A stretch of 64,000 bases of DNA from Bathymodiolus brooksi (GCA_963680875.1 OY804579.1:78419095-78483094), one strand, 5' to 3'; counted from the first letter of the stretch, positions 11,189-20,767 are shown. A program made the numbers and translations. The notes: generated by a model from the sequence alone, not told the origin.

Positions 11189-11437
11189 ACTCTCCATTAT
11201 TTTTAAGGAATGGAGAGTTATGAACAATGTGGACAGGGGCGGAGTTATTGTTCTCTTTGTACTTTAGATACTATACACAGACTTTTTTTTGTTACAAGAT
11301 TAGTAATTAATAAAATTAATAAAGTACAATGGGTGGATTTTAAGTTGGAGAATGTCCTCGTATCTCTCCATTCCTTAAAAACAATGGGCCTCGGCTCCAT
11401 TATTTTTAATGAATGGAGAGTTACTCGGACATTCTCC
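11189..11437. repeat. Foldback pair around CTCTCCATT
   Basis: A 30-base hairpin at 11189-11218 (ACTCTCCATT / AATGGAGAGT) is followed by a much longer foldback at 11347-11437. The latter's arms start GGAGAATGTCCTCG and end CGGACATTCTCC around a GCCTCGGCT centre. The two share the CTCTCCATT motif, suggesting one element family. It lies just upstream of the GGACT gene. Confidence 0.75.
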
Positions 11438-11551
11438 TATACTTAAAAGACTGTTAATGTAAATAGACTGGATACCGGTACCTGTTGGTGACACCATTAC
11501 CAATAAAAGTAACAGTAATCGAATGGGATACAGTTTGTAGTGTTGTACAAC

Positions 11552-11734
11552 ATGATGCGTGTATTTGTATACGGAACCTTAAAAAGAGGACAACCTAACC
11601 ATCATCTTCTTGAAAATGTTGAAAATGGAAAAGCAACATTTATAGGAGAAGGAAAAACTGAAAAGAAATATCCATTAATAATTGCCAGTCGCTGTAACCT
11701 TCCATTTTTATTGAATGTTGAGGGCACGGGAAAG
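11552..11734 (+). CDS. GGACT: GGACT-like cyclotransferase, exon 1
   Basis: This exon encodes the N-terminal half of a gamma-glutamylamine cyclotransferase. The enzyme breaks down gamma-glutamyl-epsilon-lysine, the crosslink product left by transglutaminases, to 5-oxoproline and lysine, and is probably cytosolic. The sequence shows RVFVYGTLKRGQPNH at residues 3-17, the substrate-binding YGTLKRG loop of the AIG2/GGCT fold, then YPLIIAS and NLPFLLNVEGTGK as in animal GGACT. I start at ATG 11552; a second ATG follows at 11555, and the upstream in-frame GTG at 11540 is unlikely. The exon ends in phase 0 at AAG|GTAAGT, an excellent donor. With either 3' exon the protein is 153 or 155 residues, the usual family length (human about 153). 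No clear TATA box is seen upstream. Confidence 0.9.
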
Positions 11735-13065
11735 GTAAGTCAACCCATTGATGTCCTGAATTGTGGGGTTCGATACGGGATATATTTAAAAATATTTTAT
11801 TTATAGATATAATACGACCAAAGGAGTAGCAATTAATCAATAGTTAGGTACCTATGGAAATGGCGAGGCCCAGATCTTGACAATGGCAGCCCTTTATTGT
11901 GATATATAAAACGATGTAATATGTAAACGTGTGGCGCCGATGCAGGATTTCACATTGGCAAAAAAAGGGGCCCCACAATTTTTATACGAGGAATCTAAGG
12001 TTCCCAGCGTATTCAGGACAGCCCCCGTTAGTTCCTGAGAATGAAATATTAGAGGATGTAAATTGTTTTCAAGTCCACGACCAGGATTTTTTTCCAGAGC
12101 TTGAGATTGGCATGGTGACAGGTTAAGCACCCACAGAAGTTTTGGAGTTATAGGGACAAAGTCCTGGATTTTAGCAATTTTCAGTCGCCTAATTTGAATA
12201 CCAGAAACCTCTATTTTTACACAGCAATTAACTGGTATTGTCCTGGACTAGCCTGTATAAATATAACTTTTTGATTCTTAAAGTTCGTTTTTAGGAGGGA
12301 TACATTTTAATACACCATTTTTAACTATCCAGCCCCACTCTGCTATATTTTATTCTAGATAACGGCTGGATGGCAATATTTTATTATTTCCAATATACTA
12401 AAACCGATTACAAAGTAAGGCGGATAATGACACAAAAACGCGAACGTACATGTGCCCAGAATCTAAAGCTGAAGTCACTATACTCTGTCTTCCCCCTGAA
12501 AAAACGAAATTATTGAATGCCAGTTATATGTTAGTCAGGGCAGAATACCTGTAATCACACTTTTGACATCACTTTGCGTCAGAACAACTTTTTATAGAAT
12601 TATCTGAGTTGTAACAACAGGACAATATTAAACTTGATTTGAAATGAAAGACAAGAATGCCGTTGTTGTTAAATACATACACCCGATAACAATTATTACT
12701 TGTCAACCTCGGAATGTTTATGGGAACACAAATCCTGCTAGTCAAATTCGTTTATTACATTTTAATTACAAAAAAGTCATTATCTAGCCTTACTGGACAA
12801 CTAACTATTATTATTATAATGTTTACAAGTCGTTTGGTATACAGTCGTATCAAGTAACCTTCCATTAACACTGGAAGCTCTCAAAAGATGTAACAAACCG
12901 TTGTTCTGTTTAAGATTGGGTAGGATCGTCGCTGATTTGTTGTTTAAGCAATGATCTTGGGTAGGAACCGAAGTTCCGTTTGACGTAATCACAGCCCTGT
13001 CCTCCTTTCATGATTAATGACTATTACAAAAATTTTAACAAGAGTAATGCGACAAATATCACTAT

Positions 13066-13226
13066 GGAGTAGGAACAGCTTACCCTTCCGGGGCATCTGA
13101 ATTGACACCCACTATCAAGTGTGATTCGTGTTGCTCCATCTTAAGTTTTCATTGTAGTGGTTTGTAGATCATTGTTTTTGTTGTTGTTGTATTTGTCCTT
13201 TTTATTTTGACCATTGTCAGTCCTTC
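13066..13226 (+). repeat. Dispersed repeat R3, copy 1
   Basis: It begins AGGAACAGCTTACCCTTCCG and continues through GTGTTGCTCCATCTTAAG to TTGACCATTGTCAGTCCTTCG. Related copies lie near 16376, 18262, 21197 and 48595. They share the order: GCAGGAACTGCTTACC start, GTGTTGCTCATC middle, TTTTCTGTGTTGT, then GTCCATT and CCCTTCGGTTTTCT. No coding potential. Confidence 0.6.
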
Positions 13227-13597
13227 GATTTACCCATTGTAATTACTTCATAGTATCTTCAATCTTTTCTGTATGTCATTATATGTTCTGTGGATCGTCA
13301 GATTTACCCATTGTAATTACTTCATAGTATCTTCAATCTTTTCTGTATGTCATTATATGTTCTGTGGATCGTCAGATTTACCCATTGTAATTACTTCATA
13401 GTATCTTCAATCTTTTCTGTATGTCATTATATGTTCTGTGGATCGTCAGATTTACCCATTGTAATTACTTCATAGTATCTTCAATCTTTTCTGTATGTCA
13501 TTATATGTTCTGTGGATCGTCAGATTTACCCATTGTAATTACTTCATAGTATCTTCAATCTTTTCTGTATGTCATTATATGTTCGGTGGATCGTCAG
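13227..13597. repeat. 74-bp tandem repeat, 5 copies
   Basis: The unit runs from GATTTACCCATTGTAATTAC to TTCTGTGGATCGTCA and starts at 13227, 13301, 13375, 13449 and 13523. Copies are almost identical; the last has CGGTGG for CTGTGG. The unit is the tail of the flanking R3 repeat, which has a similar tail at 21338. Confidence 0.95.
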
Positions 13598-13632
13598 AGA
13601 CAGTAAAGATTCAATAAACATAATATTATAGT

Positions 13633-13970
13633 TTAAAGGGATATTAAAGCTCATTTTGGTAATTTCTTGTATCTCATGAAAACTTGCAATTGGTTCATTA
13701 AATGATATTTATGAAACATTAACCCGGTTTTTATCAATGAAACTTTGTAAAAGTGACATAATTCGTTGATAATTCTATCATATCTTGCGGTTTTCTCGGG
13801 TTTTTTCCAATAATTGAATTTTTTGCTTCCTCGACGAAAATTCATTTCGACACTTTTAAGTGGTATTTTAACGATATTAGGGATTATATGGGCGTGCAAA
13901 GTATTTTTGAAACATCCTTCGTCACGAGTTTAAAAAATATATGCTAAAACGAGCTTTAATATCCCTTTAA
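13633..13970. mobile_element. MITE with perfect 20-bp terminal inverted repeats
   Basis: The left end TTAAAGGGATATTAAAGCTC (13633-13652) is the exact reverse complement of the right end (13951-13970). The outermost TTAA may be a target duplication. At 338 bp it has no transposase, and it sits in GGACT intron 1. Confidence 0.88.
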
Positions 13971-14388
13971 GTAGATCGTACAAGAAAGGTATTCGAGCTC
14001 ATATCAGTTGCTTTAAATAGAACGAAATGGTCACGAACCAATTTTCCAGTTGCAAGATATGATACTTTATGTTTAAGCATGGATGATACCTGAGGTTTGT
14101 TTGTGACTTTAATTTGTATTGCGGTGTCTGTCTGTCATGAAGAACTCCACGGATATCCGACTGAATACTCACAGGTTGCACTTTCGATTAAAAAAGCAAT
14201 GGTAGAAAAACCAATGTTAAATCTTCTATGAAGCATGAATTAAACCCGTATATAATAAAACAATTCAAATGAAGAATAAGTCATTGTTGAATTTAATTTG
14301 TGCCAGATTCAATGTTTCAGATGCACTCTTAAATAGTTTGACACAACGCAATAAGTTGTGTCCCTTTCCGGTCGTTTTAGCTGGCATT

Positions 14389-14670
14389 TGGTTGGTTGGT
14401 TAGTTTATGGTGTTTAACGACATTTTCAACCATATTTCAGTTATATCGTGACGGTCTGTTTTATTGGTGGAGGAAACCGGAGGACCCGGAGAAAAACACC
14501 GAACTGGCAGCAATTCACTGACAAACTTTATCACATAATGAGGTACAGAGTATTAAAATACACCTCGCCTAAACGGGATTCGAACTCACAACGCTAGTGG
14601 TGATAGGCACGGATTGCACAGGTAGTTGTAAATCCAATTACCATACTATCACAACCACGACGACCCCTAG
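14389..14670 (-). mobile_element. SINE family 1, near full length
   Basis: Read on the minus strand: a tRNA-like head with TAGTTGTAAATCC phrases and a B-box-like GAGTTCGAATCCC, then GGCGAGGTGTA, the central part with GGTTTCCTCCACC, and the tail GTTAAACACCATAA. It lies 60 bp upstream of GGACT terminal exon 2a. Confidence 0.85.
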
Positions 14671-14737
14671 CAGACATTTGAAAGAGTGATAAAGAGTGCA
14701 GACATTTTGACGAAATATTCTATGTTTTACATTGCAG

Positions 14738-15016
14738 AATATTAAGGGAGAAATTATTGAAGTAAATGAAGATATAATGAAATGGTTAGATGAATTTGAA
14801 GACTGTCCTGATTTATATTACCGTCATACTATCACAGTGTTGTCTAATAACGGCCCAGTTGAATGTATATGTTATTTTCTTGTTAATCACAAAAAAGAAC
14901 TTTTAGAACTTCCATATTTGGATGATTATGATTCTTATGGAGCGCACGGTAAACAATATTTAATGGATGTGGATGACGAATGGGAACAATATGATGAGAT
15001 ACAAAACAAAGGTTAA
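14738..15016 (+). CDS. GGACT: GGACT-like cyclotransferase, terminal exon 2a
   Basis: This is the first of two homologous last exons, encoding 92 residues and a TAA. The acceptor TTTTACATTGCAG is strong and the exon starts in phase 0, so it joins cleanly after GTGK of exon 1. It carries KGEIIEVNEDIMKWLDEFED, equivalent to the family's GE.Y.VDE.ML..LD.FE segment. The Glu of DEFE corresponds to the general-acid/base Glu of the family (Glu82 in human GGACT). It then keeps CPDLYYRH and DDYDSYGAHGKQY, the conserved C-terminal motif. The acidic tail (DVDDEWEQYDE) is extra. Spliced to exon 1 it gives a canonical 153-residue enzyme. An ATTAAA signal follows 25 bases after the stop. Confidence 0.88.
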   Translation, partial: NIKGEIIEVNEDIMKWLDEFEDCPDLYYRHTITVLSNNGPVECICYFLVNHKKELLELPYLDDYDSYGAHGKQYLMDVDDEWEQYDEIQNKG

Positions 15017-15040
15017 GGAATTGTGAAGATATTGTTTTGT

Positions 15041-15046
15041 ATTAAA
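15041..15046 (+). terminator. GGACT: Possible poly(A) signal for exon 2a
   Basis: ATTAAA lies 25 bases after the 2a stop and well before exon 2b, consistent with a short transcript ending at 2a. Confidence 0.4.
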
Positions 15047-15313
15047 TTTTAAAACTACAATGCAGTTCGTATAATTTATGGAACTTCATCAGTAATGATA
15101 GAAGTTTGTCATACATTCTTATGAAAGAAAAATGGAGACATAGGAAAGTGTTATCATTTTCTTCCTACTTAACATCATGTGAAGTGAAATAATTGACAAA
15201 ACTAAAAACAAGTGATTTACGATACGAATTTGTTAAAATCTTCATACATGTATATCACAGCAAATTTTATTGAAACGCCTATACCAAGCCAGGAAAATGA
15301 ACGGTCATGTATT

Positions 15314-15552
15314 GGGGGTTAGCGGTGTTTAAAGCCCCCTTTCTACAATATTTCAATTATATCGTGACGGTCAGTGTTATTGATGGAGGAAACGGGAGAA
15401 AACCACCGACCTGTCGCAAGTCACTGACAAACTTTATCACATAATTTTGTATCGAGTACACCTCGCCTGAGTGGAATTTGAACTCGCAACGTAAGTTGTG
15501 ACAGGCACTGATTGCATCTATAGGTAGTTATAAATTCAACTACCATACTCAT
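15314..15552 (-). mobile_element. SINE family 1, between the two GGACT terminal exons
   Basis: An older copy with the same order as 14389-14670 (GTGTTTAAAGCC tail, GTGACGGTCAG, CGCAAGTCACTGACAAAC, CACCTCGCCTGA, TTTGAACTCGCAAC box B, GGTAGTTATAAATTCAAC). Confidence 0.82.
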
Positions 15553-15623
15553 CTAGGATTTTGATATTTGATTTAAGAATTGTTCCGACAGTGTGGTATA
15601 TTTGGTTTTTCACTTTATTGTAG

Positions 15624-15908
15624 ATAGTACACGGGGATGTCTTTGACGTAGACGAGTCAATGTTAAAGCATCTAGATGATCTGGAATGTCATCCGGTTTT
15701 TTACAGACGAAAAGAAATTCAAATTATTCTCAACAATGGAAAATCCAAATGCAACACTTATTTCTTGGATAATTTCAAACCGGAACTATTATCTTTGAAA
15801 TGTCATGAAAAGTTCGATGTTAATTCACCAGAAGGTAAAATATACGTAAGATATTCCGATAGAAGTGAAGAAATCCATGCAAATTTCTGGGCAGACGTGA
15901 AACTTTAG
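15624..15908 (+). CDS. GGACT: GGACT-like cyclotransferase, alternative terminal exon 2b
   Basis: This is the second homologous last exon: 94 residues and a TAG, acceptor TTTCACTTTATTGTAG, again phase 0. The alignment with 2a is colinear: VHGDVFDVDESMLKHLDDLE against KGEIIEVNEDIMKWLDEFED, then NNGK against NNGP, YFLDNF against YFLVNH, and PELLSL against KELLEL. The catalytic-position Glu (LDDLE) is kept. The DYDSYGAHG motif has become KFDVNSPEGKIY, and the tail is different (ADVKL). The stop in 2a rules out reading 2a and 2b together, so 2b can only be used by skipping 2a. It may encode an isoform with altered substrate choice, or be decaying. The frame is intact with no stop or frameshift, which argues for use. 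Confidence 0.82.
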   Translation: MVHGDVFDVDESMLKHLDDLECHPVFYRRKEIQIILNNGKSKCNTYFLDNFKPELLSLKCHEKFDVNSPEGKIYVRYSDRSEEIHANFWADVKL

Positions 15909-15987
15909 GAAAATTATATTTCTCCACAGGACTACTATAGACAAAAGTTGGAATCAAATTGAAGTGTTCTGATTCTGGTAGCATGAA

Positions 15988-15993
15988 AATAAA
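15988..15993 (+). terminator. GGACT: Poly(A) signal for exon 2b
   Basis: AATAAA about 80 bases after the 2b stop. A second AATAAA-like stretch follows at about 16005. Confidence 0.55.
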
Positions 15994-16110
15994 ATGTTCA
16001 ACATAATAAATTAAGATGAACGTGTACTATACTGTTGTCTGTTTTAGGGGAATCGGTTTAATTCTCGGGCTAAATCCAATCTTAACAATTTAATATTTCG
16101 CACGCTTAAA

Positions 16111-16321
16111 GGTTTAGGTTTATGGTGTTTAACGCCACTTTCCACAATATTTCTGTTCTATCGTGGCGGTCAGTTTTATTGGAGGAGAAAACCGGAGAAA
16201 ACCACCGACTTGTCGCAAGTCACTGACAAACTTGATAATGTTGTTTCGAGTACACCTCGCCATTAACGGGATTCGAACTCACAACTTTAGTGGTGATAGG
16301 CACTGATTACATAGGTACTAC
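16111..16321 (-). mobile_element. SINE family 1, head-truncated
   Basis: The tail at the left carries GGTTTAGGTTTATGG. The body runs to GATTCGAACTCACAAC and ends in CACTGATTACATAGGTA, so the outermost head is lost. Confidence 0.82.
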
Positions 16322-16375
16322 TTAAAGAATATAACACTGAATAGAACATTGGTTGATAGAACATTTTTAACAACC

Positions 16376-16560
16376 CTTCGCGCGTACTTGGCCTCACCCG
16401 TTTTTTTGTGGTGTTCGTGCTGCTCATCTTGGTAATTTTCTGTGTTTTTTTTGTATGTCACCTCTTCGATCTGCGTCTTGTGCTCAAAATTGCCAGTTTC
16501 TGTGGATTGTCCATTCGTGATTGTCCCTTCCGTTTTCTTTAACGTTTATTGAAGACTTAC
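16376..16560 (+). repeat. Dispersed repeat R3, copy 2
   Basis: Contains GTGGTGTTCGTGCTGCTCATC, TTTTCTGTGTTTTTTTTGTA, GGATTGTCCATTCGTGATTG and CCCTTCCGTTTTCT in the family order. Confidence 0.55.
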
Positions 16561-16710
16561 ACCGTGCAATGAAGAATGATAATGTGAAAAAATATGTATA
16601 AGGAGTAACATAAAAGAAAACATTATTCGTATACAATAAACAACGGACGATTTGATTATGTACGACTAACATATCCAATGAAAACAATTATTCAATTAAC
16701 ACAAAGTAAA

Positions 16711-16826
16711 GGGGGTTATGGTGTTTAACGCCACTTTCAACAATATTTCAGTTATATCGAGCGGTCAGTTTTATTTTTTTGGGGGAAACCGGAGTACCCG
16801 GAGAAACCGCAAGTCACTGACAAATT
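16711..16826 (-). mobile_element. SINE family 1, 3' fragment
   Basis: The tail GGGGGTTATGGTGTTTAACG and body to GCAAGTCACTGACAAAT are present; the head is missing. Confidence 0.75.
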
Positions 16827-16954
16827 AAAGGACGACCAATTGCAATAAACAATATAAAACATATTTTGGGTTAGAAAATAATTAATAACAAAAAATATAG
16901 GAAAAATTAACAAAATAACAAAAAGGGGCAGAGTGCTGCAGAAGTGTAACATTT

Positions 16955-17214
16955 CCCGTTCCACTGGTGACACCCGTCAACGGAACTGAGACCATGTCCT
17001 GTAGAACTGATGGCATTTCATGCTCCATTGGCCACACTCGTTAACAGAACTGATACCGGGTGCTGTAGAAATGATGACATGTTCTAATCCACAGTCGACA
17101 CTCGTTAACGAGCGTGAGATTACGTCCTGTTCCACTGCCGAAACCCGTCAACGAGACTGAGATCAAGTGCTGTGGAAGTGATAGCAGTCCATGCTCCACT
17201 GACGACATCTATTG
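16955..17214. repeat. Degenerate tandem repeat, about 64-bp unit, 4 copies
   Basis: The recurring phrases TCCACTGGTGACACCCGTCA, ACGGAACTGAGACC and GTGCTGTAGAA(A/C)TGAT appear four times with many substitutions. Confidence 0.7.
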
Positions 17215-17564
17215 AGAAGTATTATTTTGCAATATATAGATATGAAGATGTGCATGGCAATAAGGATATTAAATGAATCATATTCCGAAATAAATACTGG
17301 TAATTGATCTTAATATATAACAGTGAAACCGGTCGAAAGCGAACCTCATTGAGACCTGCTTTTGGGTTCGGAATATAAACTAAAAGGTGTTCATTTTGTA
17401 CAGGTTAAATCAACAAAAACACCTACATTGGGTTATTATTGAAAATTCGGACAATACAGGGTTTCGTTTTATTCAGGGACCCGGTTTAGACAATCTTCAT
17501 TGTATATATATATATTAATGATATAAGTGATAAGTCAACACTAGATCCGGCTTGATGTTTGTTT

Positions 17565-17705
17565 GTTTGGTGGTGTTTAACACCACTTTCAACAATATTT
17601 CAGCTATATCATGGCGGTCAGTTTTATTGGTTGAGGAAACCGAGGACCCGGAGAAAACCACCGACCTTCCGCAAGTCGCTAACAAACTTTATCACATAAT
17701 GTTGA
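17565..17705 (-). mobile_element. SINE family 1, truncated
   Basis: GGTGTTTAACACCACTTTC through CACATAATGTTG, with the head absent. It lies head-to-head with the plus-strand copy at 17898, so a transcript could fold. Confidence 0.78.
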
Positions 17706-17897
17706 TACATTCCTTCTATATTACTAATAGATAAACCAAATAACATTTACACATTCGTGACTTCGCATATTACAATGTTAAAGCAAGTAAAAATTTAATG
17801 ATTAAGATATGGAATGTTTTGTACCAGGGATATAATTATTATCTATTTTTATGTAGGTGTTCCGGTCTCATCACCATATAACCATATGTCATTCTAT

Positions 17898-18115
17898 ACA
17901 TGTGTAATCGGTGCCTATCACCACTAAAGTTGTGAGTTCGAACCCCGTTCATGGCGAGGTGTACTCGATGCAACATTATGTGGTAAAGTTTGTCAGTGAC
18001 TTGCTACAGGTCGGTGGTTTTCTACGGGTACTCCGGTTTCCTCCACAAATAAAGCTGACCGCCACGATATAGCTGAAATATTGTTGAAAGTGGCGTTAAG
18101 CACCATAAAACCAAT
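17898..18115 (+). mobile_element. SINE family 1, plus orientation
   Basis: GTGCCTATCACCACTAAAGT, then B-box GAGTTCGAACCCC, ATGGCGAGGTGTACTCGATG, CGGGTACTCCGGTTTCCTCC and the tail GTTAAGCACCATAAAACC. The first part of the head is missing. Confidence 0.82.
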
Positions 18116-18261
18116 CCAAACTTGTATAATTCTATGTCTATACCCAATCAACTCATTCCACAGATTTTAATGGAGATCCTTGAATGAAACTTTGCAAAAT
18201 GTCCGCATATATGTTGAACCTGACATCATGTACCCATTCTAGATATTTAATTTTTTTTTCG

Positions 18262-18480
18262 GCGGGTGTCTTATAAGAAGCAGGAACTGCTTACCTTTCG
18301 CGAGCCTCTGGGTTCCTCCCCTGTGTTTGTGCGGCCAGTGTTGCTCATCGTTTTATTTTTCTATGTTGTGTTTTGTCTTCCTCTGGTGTCTAGTGTACCC
18401 AATGTTTCCAATTTCTCTGCATTGTCCATTGCCCTTCGGTTTTCTCTATCGTTTATTTGAAGCTGTCATTTTCCAAAAAC
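18262..18480 (+). repeat. Dispersed repeat R3, copy 3
   Basis: AGCAGGAACTGCTTACCTTT, CGAGCCTCTGGGTTCCTCCC, GTGTTGCTCATC, TCTATGTTGTGTTTTG, CATTGTCCATTGCCCTTCGG. The 64-codon open frame here is incidental. Confidence 0.6.
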
Positions 18481-18582
18481 TTTTTCAGTAGATGGTTCCA
18501 ATTTTGTGCGCTCAACTCTTCCACAGTTTTCAATATGAAGCTCTGCAGAATGCTTGTACACATAGAATACATAATTGATTTT

Positions 18583-18848
18583 TTTGGTGTTTAACGCCAC
18601 TTTCACCGATACTTCAGCAATATCATGGCGACCAGTTTTAGTGGTGGAAGAAGCCGGAGTACCCGATGAAAACCACCGATCATGGGCAAACAACTGGTAA
18701 ACTTTATCACTTGCGGCTGCGAGTCGAGTGTACCCTTTTGTGTAATTTACAAAGTCGGCTCGAACCCACGCCGTATTGGTGATAGGCTTGTATGAGTTGT
18801 TAGGTAATCCAACTACCGTACCTAACTCATTGAACCACCCGGGCCCCT
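18583..18848 (-). mobile_element. SINE family 2 with target duplication
   Basis: It is flanked by CACATAGAATACAT (18559-18572) and CACATAGAACACAT (18849-18862), a 14-bp target duplication with one change. Read on the minus strand the head is GGGCCCGGGTGGTTCAATGA with a B-box-like GGGTTCGAGCC. The body then matches SINE family 1 from CCTATCACCA onward, with its own CTCGACTCGCAGCCGCAAG insert. Confidence 0.9.
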
Positions 18849-18918
18849 CACATAGAACACATGCCATCAGGGTTTGATACTAACTTTCAGGGCATACAAG
18901 TCCAAAAGACTAGTATAA

Positions 18919-19203
18919 ATAAGCGATAAAGATGTACGCAACGTGTACGTAAGACAACATCTTGTCTCAAAACCATTATCAAGGGTGAATATTGGAAGGA
19001 AGTTTGAAAGCTGTGATATGACCAGCGAGATGAAGGCGTCATACGATGCAGGACAGTATGCTGGCTACAGCGAGTTTGTCCCTAGACAAACACCAACGTT
19101 AGATATTGGAAGGAAGTTGCAAAGCGAAATGAAATCATCTTACAGAGCACCATCCCGTGAAGAATATAAAGTACCAGACTTTGCCAAAAATAGAATCATG
19201 TAG
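18919..19203 (+). CDS. Orphan exon with IGRK...SEMK.SY repeats
   Basis: The frame is open from 18919 to a TAG at 19201-19203. The best-supported coding part starts around 18943 with VRQHLVSKPLSRVNIGRK. Two copies of a motif are present: NIGRKFESCDMTSEMKASY and DIGRKLQSEMKSSYRAP, the second lacking five residues. Between and after them are YAGYSEFVPRQTPT and EEYKVPDFAKNRIM. Base use is less AT-rich than its flanks. No in-frame ATG opens the frame before the first motif, so this is probably a 3'-terminal or internal exon whose partners I cannot find. Short repeats of basic/Tyr type occur in axonemal microtubule-associated proteins, but that is a guess. It sits between two family-2 SINEs in the same orientation. 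Confidence 0.45.
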   Translation: MSDKDVRNVYVRQHLVSKPLSRVNIGRKFESCDMTSEMKASYDAGQYAGYSEFVPRQTPTLDIGRKLQSEMKSSYRAPSREEYKVPDFAKNRIM

Positions 19204-19289
19204 AAGACAATTCCATACCCCCAGTCAACATCTCCCTCAGTCAATAATGTATATAAATCCACTTTCTGAACAATAATGTGATTTCATAT

Positions 19290-19557
19290 TGATTTGATTT
19301 TTTGTGTTTTAACTCCACTTCCAGCAGTATTTTAGCTATATCATGGCGATCAGTTTTTGTGGTGGAGGAAACCGGAGTACCCGGAGAGAACCACCGACCC
19401 TAGGCAAGCAACTGGTAAATTTTATCACTTGCGGCTGCGAGTCGAGTGCACCTTTTTTGTAATTTACAAAGCTGGGGGCGAACCCACGCCGTATTGGTGA
19501 TTGGCCTGTATGAGCTGTTAGATCCAACGACCTAACTCATTGAGCCACCCGGGCCCC
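19290..19557 (-). mobile_element. SINE family 2 with target duplication
   Basis: It is flanked by TGTGATTTCA at 19277-19286 and 19558-19567. Same head and body as 18583-18848 (CCACCCGGGCCCC end, CACTTGCGGCTGCGAGTCGA). Confidence 0.9.
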
Positions 19558-19917
19558 TGTGATTTCAGATAAATGTATTAAAGTTGTATTTTAATACATC
19601 AAAATTGTATCAGAAGTGGAAAAAGTGCCCCTATATTTACGATGTGTTAAAGTTCAGAGGAATCTTTTCTACATTTTCAAATTAAATAAGGCTGTATATA
19701 TGCTGTGAGTCCCTAGCCTACACCATAACAATCAGTTATGCTATTTATTTTTACAATTGTATTGACTTAAAACAATTTCTGAATTCTATTAAAAAAATGT
19801 TAATATTTTACAATCCATTATTAATAGTGGCTGAAGCTTATGTGAAAACAACCTCTTATATAAATATCAACTAACTCATATTGGTTTTTTTTATTCATTT
19901 TTGCTTTCAAGTAAAAT

Positions 19918-20071
19918 AGTGGTTAGGGTTGTGGTGTTTAACGCCACTTTCAACAATGTTTCAGTTATATGGTGGTGGTCAGATTTATTTTTGGAAAGAA
20001 AACCACCGACCTGCCGCAAGTCATCGACAAACTTTATCGCATATTGTTGTATCGAGTACACCTCGCCTGAA
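19918..20071 (-). mobile_element. SINE family 1, truncated
   Basis: The tail side is GGTTAGGGTTGTGGTGTTTA; it ends at ACACCTCGCCTGAAT. The centre has a small deletion. Confidence 0.78.
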
Positions 20072-20600
20072 TTGATTTTGAAAAACTTGTCAAATAAACG
20101 TTAGCAATGGAGAATTCAGAGAAACTGGCAACACAGGTCACACAAGATGAAGAAAAGCAAAACAAATACACAACACAATATGTGTGTTGGACACCTTTGT
20201 ACACAAACAAACACAAATAATGTAAATAAGACACGAGTCCTCCTACAAACAACTGGAGGTAAAGACGAATCGAAAACCGTTTTTATGCGGAAATCGTAAC
20301 GGACAGATGAAAAATAAACTCCCCATGTACAAATGACAAAAACATCCATTTTTTAACCTTGTGGCATCTTGTTTGAAAACTGACATGGTTACCATACCCC
20401 ATACCAATACCAACCTTTATTCAGTGCCAAAGTTCATTGTGTTCAAAATTTCAGAAGGATCTGTCAACTAGAGGAACCATTCTGTGTACAGACTGACGAG
20501 GACGACGATAGCAGCATAATATAATACCACTCCAAATTTGCTTGTGATCACATAAAAATCTTCATACAAGATCACACTCAGTTGTTTTATTCTGTGAATG
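20072..20600. other. Intergenic, no gene seen
   Basis: A 37-codon ATG frame at 20106 (MENSEKLATQ...) is too short and unrecognised to call. Otherwise there is no feature. Confidence 0.5.
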
Positions 20601-20651
20601 GAGTGAGTGAGTGATTGTTATTTAACGCCAAGTGAGTAATTATTCATCCGC

Positions 20652-20767
20652 ATATCATGGCGAGAACATGGTACATTTCTATATCATGGCGAGAACATGG
20701 TACATTTTCATATCAAGGCGAGAACATGGTACATTTCTATTTCATGGCGAGAACATGCTACATTTCG
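20652..20767. repeat. 29-bp tandem repeat, 4 copies
   Basis: The unit ATATCATGGCGAGAACATGG plus TACATTTCT recurs at 20652, 20681, 20710 and 20739 with a few substitutions. Confidence 0.9.

Larger units (their letters stand above)
11735..14737 (+). other. GGACT: GGACT intron 1
   Basis: A 3003-bp intron from GTAAGT to TTACATTGCAG. Contents: a fragment related to the GCCGATGCAGGATT MITE near 11930, unremarkable sequence to about 13060, a dispersed repeat with a 74-bp array, a MITE at 13633-13970 and a SINE at 14389-14670. No further coding exon is seen inside. Confidence 0.8.

Noticed and set aside
11540..11551. GTG at 11540 as the GGACT start
   Set aside because: ATG codons at 11552 and 11555 give the family's normal N-terminus; GTG starts are not expected here.
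11894..12130. Plus- and minus-strand frames inside the GGACT intron as an extra exon
   Set aside because: They overlap a GCCGATGCAGGATT MITE fragment and show no similarity to the enzyme.
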